Positions 13,001 through 23,700 of a stretch of 64,000 bases of DNA are shown piece by piece (position 1 is the stretch's first letter; the number at the start of each line of letters is the position of its first letter). This stretch comes from Heligmosomoides polygyrus polygyrus (taxonomy: Eukaryota > Nematoda > Chromadorea > Rhabditida > Heligmosomidae). The stretch spans positions 3,639,879 through 3,703,878 of the forward strand of contig OX377201.1 in assembly GCA_947396885.1 (NCBI GenBank). The letters run 5' to 3'. The position numbers and the translations under genes are program-made. The notes under the pieces are model-generated. The model ran no database searches. It had not been told where the DNA came from and was given only the letters and a program-made list of their open reading frames with translations.

Positions 13001-14757
13001 ACCGATCACCGATGGAAGGCTTGGCTGGCCTGGGCGGGAAATCCGAACCACGAACTTGAAATCGAGTGCATACTACACTTCCTCCAGCTACGCCTGCTAA
13101 ATGCATAGGTCCACGTAGTGCTTTATTGAAAAAATCCAAGTAACACATTGAAACGAAGAAGCGGTTCATGTCGCAATGATCATATCTGGCCGTTCAACTC
13201 CAACGTAGCCAAATGAGGGAATTTTTTTATCATTCGCGCGAGTGCAATTTTTGAGCTGCACTATTTATTTCATTTTATTTCTTTATTTTTCATTTAGTTG
13301 TTGTCTATCATCCCTACCACCGAGGAACTCCAAACTCTTCTTCTATGAAGGTTCCCCGTCGGAAGAAAGCTGAAGGTGTAATTTCAGATTCTTTGAGTAA
13401 CAAAGATGAAAAGGCAAACGATGGTACTTTTCAAAACAACGCTGAGGAACACAATGATGGGTAAGTCTTGGCTCATACCTTCAGAATTGCTTCATATGTA
13501 GTCGTTTCACACGACGTCTTGCTCACCTTTAAGCTCGCCTGGGCGCGTGTAGCGCAGTCGGAGAAGTGCCGGCTGTCGCGTGCACCCGATATCAGGTTCC
13601 TGGTTGGGATTTGCCGCCCAAGCCAACGAGCAAGCCCACCGTCGGTGAACTGGTATCATACTTGTCTGGGAAGGATAGAGCGCTGAATCGTTCATCAGAT
13701 GGCACCGCAAGTTATTGCATGGCCAAATACTCATTCAAACCTCCACGATATCCCATAGAAGCAGAATATGTGGCGTATCCCTAAATGGATTGAGGAACGA
13801 CGCCCTTTATCCTTTATCCCTAGATTCGTTTGTGACCACTTCCGAGAACACCAGCGGTGAATTCAATGCCTCGGGTATTCTCTAAATAGCGCATTGGGAG
13901 CAGTTATTTGGCGGCTCTCACCGCAAAGTGTCCTCAAACTAGCATGTTTGAAAGCTTTAGCTTCAAAAGCAGTTCCGCAGTTCCTAAGCAGTTAACCACA
14001 TAGAGTATGGTATCAGAAAACCCACCCCATGTGGAGCGCTATCGAAGGAAGTGCTGGCTTTCCAGTACACCCCAAGTAGATCTAACAAGGAAAGGTTCCC
14101 AACTCAAGGTGAGGTTTGCGATGCTATTTTGGAAGGATGTAGGGCCCTGTGAGAGGAGTCCAGAAGCACAGTTAGTAGTTGGTGGACGGTTTTTTTAAAG
14201 ACCTGAAAAGGAGGACTGAAAGTGCGCGCGCAACTATCATCTACCTTTACGACACCACACGAAGTGTGCCTCGGCGGCGCAGTTGGTAGGAGTGCCGCCT
14301 CATAGGAGCAGCCGGCGGGTTTTGAGTTCGAGCCCACGTAGTGTCAGTAGTTTTGCACACATTAGTTTGTCGTTACTACGCGTTCTCGTGATCACAGTTG
14401 TCAATTTTAGATCATAAATTCTTTTAAAAACCCAAGGCTGTCTATGTGCGCCTTCATATGTGCTGCTTTTTCAACAATGCCTATCTCACCATATCATTCT
14501 CTGGAAATAAAAGGTCCTCTCTTGCTCTTCTCTCGTAGTCAACAGCTATGGTACAAATCTATGAAACAAGTAAAAAACAGGCGCTTATATCTCCATAGAT
14601 GGCATCCAAGAGGATCTCCATATCTCCATATATGGCGTCCAGGAAGGGTCCTTTTATGACATCCGCAACCGCAATCTTTTTCCTTGTGGGAGAAGTGAAA
14701 TCCTGTGTGAAGGTGGAAAGTAGTCGACCGACAACACGTTCAGTTGAGAACGACATT

Positions 14758-14788
<31 letters not shown>

Positions 14789-17700
14789 GACGTGTAAATA
14801 GATACAATTACACGCAGTGAAATACAGAACATTCAACAACAAGAAAAACAACACTACAATACAACGCATAGTAACTACTTAGCTACTCTAGGAGATACCT
14901 GTCCACGAGCCTTTTAAACTGAGCTAATGAATTTGGGAGCGCATATTTTTTTGAGAATATTAAAAACTCAGAGCCGGCCCTTTGGGTAAAAAAGGAAGCA
15001 CGGATGGAGCTCTTGGCCTTGGAAAAATGGATTTTCCTCTGACTACCTCTTGTGTTGGAATTATGTAGCGTGTAAAACTCGTCAAGCTTTAGAGCTACCA
15101 GTTCGGTAATCATTTTGAAGATCATGAGCAGGTCATTCCGTTTCCTACGAGTCTCAAGACTGGAGATTTTGAAAATTTTGTTGCGAATAGTGGCAGAAGG
15201 TATGGTGGTGTAGTCATACCCATATAAGCCTATCCAGAGTTTTCTAGTGAAACCATTTTGAACTGCTTCAAGCCTTTGTATACTACTCTTCAAATGAGGA
15301 CTAAAAACTGTGGTACCGTATTCTAGTACCGGGCGAACATATGATTTATATGCTATCAAAAAGTGTGGTGCTGATTTTATAGACAAGGATTTAAATATGT
15401 TGTAAACAATTCTCTCAGCTCTCTTTGCGATGCCTTCACAGTGGTCAGTGAAAGTGAGTTTTTTGTCCATAATAAATCCTAGATCTCGTAACGTATCTAC
15501 GCTAACTATACGGGTTCCACCAAGCATGTAGTTGTATCTTGCTGTCTTCGATTTACCAAGATGAAGAAGTTTAGTTTTTGAAGCAGATAGAGGTAGTTTC
15601 CACTTGTCAGACCAATCAGCAATCTCTTTAATGGCGCTTTGCAAAGCCAAGCAATGCTTTGCTAATGTTTTTGTATAGTTTTACGTCATCAGCAAACATT
15701 CTACACTTCACGTTGAACTTGTCTATCTGGTCTGGTAGGTCGGAAGTGTAGATAATAAAGAGAACTGGTGATTTTAGCACACTTATGAACCGATATGGCC
15801 CGGGTTCATAATATTCAGCCGTACGGTACGCGTATTTGTGTGCAGTTACGATATTATTGGTGATATGGTATGATGTGGGCGCGTGTACCGCAATGGGAGA
15901 AGACGCCGACTGTCGCCTGCACCCGATACCAGGTTCCTGGTTCGGATTTCCCGCCTAGTCCAACCAAGCCTTCTATCCATTCGAGGTCGGTGAATTGGTA
16001 CCAGACTTGTCCGGGAAGGATAGAGCGCTGATTTGTTCATCGGCTGGCCACCGCAAGTCATTGTATGGTCAAATACGCATTCAAATCGCCTACACGACAT
16101 CCCGTAGAAGTAGAATGCGTGGCGCATCCTAAAAGGGATTGAGTAACGCCATCCTTTATCCTTTTTCATGGTATGATGTGGTGGTGCAAATAATCACTGT
16201 TGAAAAATAAGCACACATGAAGGCGCACATAGACAGCCTTGGTTTTTTAAAGAATTGATGGTCTAAAATTGACTCCTGTGATCATGTGAACGCGCAGTAA
16301 CGACGAACTAATAGGTACAAAAAGATCGGCAGTACGCGGCTGAAAACTCCACCGGTGTATTTCTATGATGCGGCACTCCCACCAACTGCGCCGCCGAGGT
16401 ACATCTCGTGCGGTGTCGTAGGGGTTGAAGATAGTCGCGCGCACGCTTTCAGACCTCGTTTTCAGGTCTTTAAAAAAAGCGTTTAGCAAAAATTAACTGC
16501 GGTTCTGGACACCTCTTACAGTACCCTACATCCTATCAAAATAGCATCCCAAAAACTCACCTTGAATTGGGAACCTTTTTTTTAAATGTTCAACTCCATT
16601 CGAAGACAACCAAACTTTTCGTTGTTCTGGAGATTCTGTATCGACTTTGTCTCGTGAGAATAAAGTATTAATTCTTTTCGGATGGCCAGCAAAATGCATT
16701 GTGTATTCAAGCATTTTACATAGAAGTAGAATGCATGGCGCAACCTACAAGGAAATTTATCAGATGCTGGTCCTTATGCTTTATTTGTGATCGTAGGTAT
16801 ATATCTAGGTCTGTGTGAATCCCACTACAATTTGAGAGATCTTGACGTGTCTCATCGATATCCCTTTGACGTAGAATGCGTGGTGCATCCCACAAGGGGA
16901 TTAACGCCGTTTTTTATATCATTTATCCTTTTTCCACTTCATATATTGAACGCCTCAAAGTTATGTATTGATAGCGAAGGTGTTTAGATTAGTCGTCGTA
17001 GATAAAAAATTGATACATTTGATACAAATGTGAGGCAGAATCGCCATGTGAATGTCATAGTAAGCGCCGCAAGGATTGGCTGTACGAGTACCATGCTGCA
17101 CATTTAATCGTTATTCAGGCGTGGTGAGGAGATGCTTATGGATCCAACAATAGATGTGGTTGGCTATGAAGAAGTCGGCCTAACTGAGGAATACAACGAA
17201 GGAGCTGGGTAAATTTCGGTTATGGTGTTGATTTAGCGTCGTGCATTAATGCTGCTGACATGTGAGCAGCTCCGACAGCTAAACGTTGATGCCGTATTTG
17301 CTGCGTTCAGTTCTCTAAGGGAAGAAGGAGGAATCAGTGTGGTGAGTCCCGTTTTACCATTAGAGGAGGCACCGATGGCGAAAGGAGCTGCGCGAAATTC
17401 CCCATGAGCCCAACCTACCTGAATCCTAAATTCACCGGTCTTCCGGTGGACGCTGAAACCGGGTAGACCCTCTTTGGGCCGATTGCTTAGCCCCAAAGAG
17501 GCTCTACTTCATCCGGAGATCGGGAAGCACGGCCTATCCTGAGACCGACTCGCTGCTACCAGTAATAATCTTGGTCCCTCAGCCTCCGGTCATGACCCAA
17601 AATCAATTCGTTTCGCATATCTATCAGCGATATGCCACAAAACGCGGAACGACGAGCCGGAAATTAACGCGCACAACGCAAAGCATGTCGACATCGTATA

Positions 17701-20700
17701 GCAGGAGATCACAGAGTGCAGGAGTGGGGACGAACACCGGCGTGGAGCGGAAGCACGGTGCTGAAGAGACTGGCCGGGTCCCTGGGTGTAGCCGCGCGTC
17801 CCTCGACAGTCCAGTGGCTGTTCTCGAGAGTCCTTTGTCTTCGCTTATCCTCCAAAAGTTTGTCCGTTCTTCAAAAGTTGGTGCCTGAAACAGAGAAAGG
17901 CAAGGAGCAGCAATGTTCCGAAAGAGACGGCCAGCAAGGAGAAGGGTAAAACAGGGGAGGGGTGTACTCTCATTGTAGAACGGTACTCATCACACTGATA
18001 CCTTCCTCCCTTACAATTCGATTTCCGTGAAGTAGTGAGTGTAGCCTAACGAATGTAGCATAAAAGCAGGTAAAAGAGAAACGAAATTTCACAACTGCAC
18101 AGAAGTCAGTGAGATCTGGATTAAGATTTCACTCAACGATTGCTTCTTTGCTTGGCTTTTCCTGGCGCTGATATAAAATGAGGCAAAAACATAACAGCTG
18201 CAGATAACAGCGCAGAAATAGTTTCTGAGTTAAAACTATCGCTTAATAAATAACTAGTGTACATTGCCTTAGTAAGCAATCACAGTCCTTCTTGTGGCAA
18301 TTAGCTTTTCGACCCGGAAAGCTGTCCCAAAAATCCTTCCGTTGTTGAAGTGGTTATAAGGTTCTCACCCTTTTCAGCTACTATAAGGTTACATAGCATG
18401 TATTAGGTTCTCCGGGAAGTTTCTAGTAACACTCAAAACAACGTATCTTTGCCGGCTGAAGTTGTGAGCGGGCCGGACTTGGGAGCTTTGTGCTTCATGT
18501 CCTGTATACGTAGCTGTCAGCAGCATGTGCGACATGTCGTTTCCTTTTCCCAGTGCTGCCTTCGCAATGGACGACAAGAAGATGCTCTACTGACCAGGTC
18601 TCCTTCTACAGTACCGCTCCGGCCGATCCGCGAACGAGGCCCATCGCTTTCTACAGGGGACAATGAAGGAGCCCCCTCTCGGGCGACGTGCTTCAATTGG
18701 TGCCGCAAGTTCGACAACGGTGACGAATCGCTCGAGGATTCCCGATGCACAGGTCGACCACATGCGCGGAACAGACAGTTGTACTCTCCATCTGCGGAGC
18801 TCGACCTGATCTTTCTGTACGCGAGCTTTCAGACCTTACAAACACTCCTAAGTCCATAGTACATGATGCCTTTCGGTCTTCAGGCAAAGTCGCGAAGTTG
18901 CCTGGAGTCGTACCACATGCTTTGACGTTTCAGGACAAACGGAAGCGTGTTGGTACCTGCACTTCTTTCCTCAATCATTTGCTTGGATCGACTCGATCGT
19001 CACGATGGATTGAAGTAGTTGCGTCTACGACAATTTGGTGCGTCACAAGCACTGGCTGGACTTCGATGAGTTGCCCCAACCACAGCCGAAACGTCTTGAT
19101 CACGACAAAAAGGAGTTACGTTCTTCTGTTGGGACATCAATGGCCCAGTATCCTGGGAATCAGATCTTACCGGTTCCATGGTACACTCGACCATGTTCTG
19201 CGCTCAGCTGGAAAAATGAGTGAAATCCTACAAAATCGCAATCCTAGAAGAGGAAAAATTCTCCTTCTCATGGATAGCCCCACATCTCACACAGCAAAGA
19301 ATACGCAGGAGAAATTGGAGGAACTCGGGATTGAACTGGCACTCCATCCGCCGTACTCATCTGATCTTGCACCCAGTGATTACCACGTTTTCCGATCGCT
19401 GCAGTCTTTCTTAGCTGGAAAAATAGTTCGAAAATCGGGAGGAAGTCAAAAGTGGTGTCAACAACTTCTTGCTGTCCAAGTCTCCGGAGTTCTTCCCTCG
19501 TGGTGTTCGCTCTTTATCGGAAAGATGGCAATATATGATAGATCGTAATGGTGAATATTTTGCTGATTGATAGTGGTTGTCAATAAAGTCATTAACTACG
19601 CATTGTTCCCTGACATTAGTCTAAAAACTTTCCTGTCAACCTAATAAATTGCGCACGCGGGCGAGGCGCGATAACTCTGTCAAGTGTGAACATTTCCGGA
19701 TGCAACTTGTGGATTTTGAAGGAAGTAACGTTGAGTACCGCGGTTACCGTTTACCTAATTTTTTCTTTTCACTTCAATGCAGCAGTTGACGCTTAAAATT
19801 TTGAAAATAGTCTTAGGTAATCTATTATAAATAGGAGATGAAACAAGTATAAATTCTAATTACTAAGCTAATAATCCATTCTGATCTTTGAAAACTGATC
19901 AAATGGCTTCAAATCTCCTGTGCCACGCAGGTTTGTTAAATTCAACTTTATTACGCCTGACGTTTCGACGGTATCGTCGTTATCAAAGGCCTGAAAGAAG
20001 TTCGATGGTCTGCAGAATGTACACTCATACCGTCAACTGCCCTAATTTTCCCAATCCTGCAGTACCAATGGGGTCCCAAGAGTGTCACGAAGAAATTACT
20101 CCAATATGAACGCAACTCACCGCTGCTTTATCAGCACTAGAAGGCCGCCGTACATGCGACAGCCATGTAGCAAGTGAAACACACTGGGTTTACAAGAGTA
20201 TACGAACTTCGAGGAGCATTGTGTCTCACAGCTCACACAGTGCAGAGGAGCATTGTGTCTCACTCCACTGTGGGAGCTGGAGACAATGCTCCTCGAAGTT
20301 AGTATACTCCTATATGCCGAGTGTGTTTCACTTGCTACATGGTTGTCGCATAGTAGGGCGGCCTTCCAGTACTGATAAAGCAGTGGTGAGTTGCGTTCGT
20401 ATTGGAGTACTTTCTTCGTGACACTATTGGGAGCCCATTGGTACTGCACGGTTGGGAAAATTAGGGCAGCTGACGGTGTGAGTGTACATTCTGCAGACCA
20501 CCGAATTTCTTTCAGGCCTTTGATAACAACGATACCGTCGAAACGTCAGGCGTAATAAAGTTGAATTTAACAAACAATAAAGTGAAAACAAAAAAGTTAT
20601 GCAAAATATGGGGTTGTAGAGGAATAAAGAAACAAAGAGGATAGAAAACTAAAAAGGAAGCTAAAAAGAACCAAGAAATTAATTACATTTCCAACAAAAT

Positions 20701-23700
20701 GAGATCACATCAAATCATTTTTGAGACACCTTCTATTAAAAGGGAAATCTTTTAGATTTATTGACAATGTTGATAAGAACGTGCTTTCATACCTGCCTTC
20801 TTTCCTTTGCATTGGAAGTTTAGTGAGTGCAGCACTATTGCCGACTTCAGATCTTCTTCAATGCCGTCGTTTATCTCATCAGATACTCGTGAAGTGATCA
20901 GCGGGAATATGTTTCGCGAACTCAAAGGAGAAAACGCTTACCTCAAGGAACAGCTGCATGCGAGCGTTCTCAGGTATCAAATAGTCTCCGGTTTGCTGTT
21001 GTTGGTCTACTACCTGATGACTTCAAAGAAGCGTTGTTTCTTCCAGTCAAGGACTGTGTTTTGAACGACATCCAATTCTAAAGCCCAAGAGGGCGAATAG
21101 GGTAATCTCTGGAAACGATGTTTTGTTGCGATCAGAACTCTAGCGCCAGGCGGGACTCGAACCTGCACTTCCTACTGAACGGGCGGGAATGCTCTGCGTC
21201 ATTACACCACCGGCGCCGTTGTATCGAACGCAACATCCATACCTAGTGGGACCCATCAGCACTCACCCGTATATCGGGATGTGCCAACCACTGATATTCA
21301 GTAATGCTGAAGGTCTTCACAGCAGTGATTTAGTTCATTTTCTTTAACCCTTTCACGACATTATCTGACGATGTCGTCGGACACCATCATAAAAATAGTT
21401 CCTGGACAATTATCAAGCATTCAATAATACAATATTATTCAATGAGTCCACTATTATCTACGGTCAAGACGGTCCTTGGGAAACTTCATTCGTTACTGTT
21501 TTTCATTTTTAAAAATAAAATAATTCAAATAATCAGCGCGCGGGAAAATGCGCACTGTCCCACGCGGCAGTCACATGAAAATCGCGCGTGTCATGAAAGG
21601 ATTAAGCTGCAAGTGGCTGATATGGAGGTTACCTATAGAGGATCTATCCTAGTCCGGGGGGGGCACAGAATTAAAAATTATGTGACAAATTGACTTGGCA
21701 CTCACAGAACGGATTGAACAGAGCGGAGTAGAACCTAAAAACAAGGAGCGAAACGAACAAACAAGCAAAAACAAACAGATAAAGACTTTCTAAAGACGTC
21801 TCGGCGGGCAAAGCGCATTCAAACACAGCTGACCACCGCCTGACACGTTATAACACGGATCTAGCATAGTGAGGGTGGCAAGTAAAGCTACATGCCACGT
21901 GCTGACTGCCGCCTGACATGTTATAACGCGAATCCCCCTAGCATAGTGAGGGGGTGCATAACGTTGTCTATCTACAACCGCGGTGAAACCATATGTTATT
22001 TTTTCTTTGTTCTGTGCCCTATCCGGACTAGGATAAATCCCATCCTGACATATACAGTGAGTGCCGGCGGTTCTCACGAGGTGTGGACGTTGCGTTCGAT
22101 CAAGCGCACCTGGTGTGATGACGTAGAGCATTCTCGCGTCAGCAGGAGGTGCGGGTACGAGTTCCGCCTAGAGTTTCAATCGCTACACATCGATGTAACA
22201 GCCTGCAACCTCGATACCAGCCACTTGAATCTTTAAAAAAATGAATCCAGTAGGATGTTTAGCGTGTCAATGTACAAAATGACGTACTTAAGCACGTTAA
22301 GAAATAATCAGGAAATTTTGGAAAGGGACTCAGAACGAAGGTAGTAGTTGGTTAGCTGGTCATGATCGACGGCGAGCGCGCGAAAACTAAGAAGAGGGCG
22401 GCAGAGCCCTGGGTCTTTTTGGTCTTGCTGGTTATGTGGCAGGTGGACGATACTTAGTTTTGTGTTCTTTCCTTTTCCGTGACTCGTCGACAAGAGGTCC
22501 CGAACCGGATCGGGACAATTTTCATCTGACTTTCAGTTCCACCTCCTCCGCCTCTGCCTGAGCCGCGGTGAGCCCTACCTCTGGGTTATTTTTGTTGTGC
22601 CTATTTGTTCCACGGTGTAGTGTGGACTTGTTGTTTGTTTCTTTTATCGATAAACTCCTTTTAATTACTGTGTTCTAGTTCGTCGCCACTGCCTAAGTCG
22701 GAAGCGGGGAATTCGTCCCCTATCTAAAATTTTTATCTCAACACATTTTTGTTTCCTTGGGGGCCAATTCGACTTAGGCACCAATTGTGTCACCGGATTG
22801 GCCCCAACTAAGCAAAAATGTGTTGAAATAATATTTTTAGATAGAGGACGGGGAGGAATCCCCGTCTTCCGACCTAGGCAGTGGCGACGAAAAACAACAC
22901 AGTAAGTAAAAAGATTTTCTCGATAAAAGAAACAAGCAACAAGTCCACACTACACCGTGGAACAAATAGGCACAACAAAAATAACCCAGAGGTGGGGCTC
23001 ACCGCGGCTCAGGCAGAGGCGGAGGAGGTGGAACTGGAAGTCAGGAGAAAATTGTCCCGACATGGCAGGGAGCCTTCTGTCGACGAGTCGCGGAAAGGTA
23101 AAGAATACCGAACTACCGGCTCTCGTCCACCTGCCTCAGAACCAGCAAAACCAGAAGACCCAGGGCTCTGGCGCGCGTTAGTTTTCGCGCGTTCGCCCTC
23201 GATCTTGACCAGCTGACCAACTACTGCCCTCGTTCTGAGTTCCGTTCCAAAATTTCCTCATTATTTTTTTAACGTGCTTAGCTGCGTTACTTTCTACATA
23301 ATCGAATCCCATTTACAAAGGGTAACCCCGATTACATCTATTGGTTATGCGCTTGCACGCTGAGAGGACCAAATTCGATTTGAAAGTCTCGATTTTTTGT
23401 AGAAGAGACACTTTAAAATCGTTGTAAGTTGTGCTGGCTTCGTCGAGAGGTAACCAGTACCTTTGGCCAGCAGCTTTGTACTCAATCAGTTACTAAAAGC
23501 CGTTTTTCCTTCAGAGCGAAGCAACTCGAGGGGTTGCTCATTCAACGAAACTCGCAGGTCAAAAAGTTGGTGTCGGAAAATCTCCAGCTGTCGATCAAGT
23601 GCCGAAAATTGATGACCTTCATGACTGAAGAGGAAGCGCGTGAGGCTCTGTGAGTGTCTGAAGGAAGCGTTCCTATGCCATTTTTCTGCCGCAAGACGCG

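Noticed and set aside
14277..14345. Functional tRNA gene
   Set aside because: A- and B-box-like parts are present, but acceptor and anticodon stems do not form, and an inverted copy exists at 16.3 kb.
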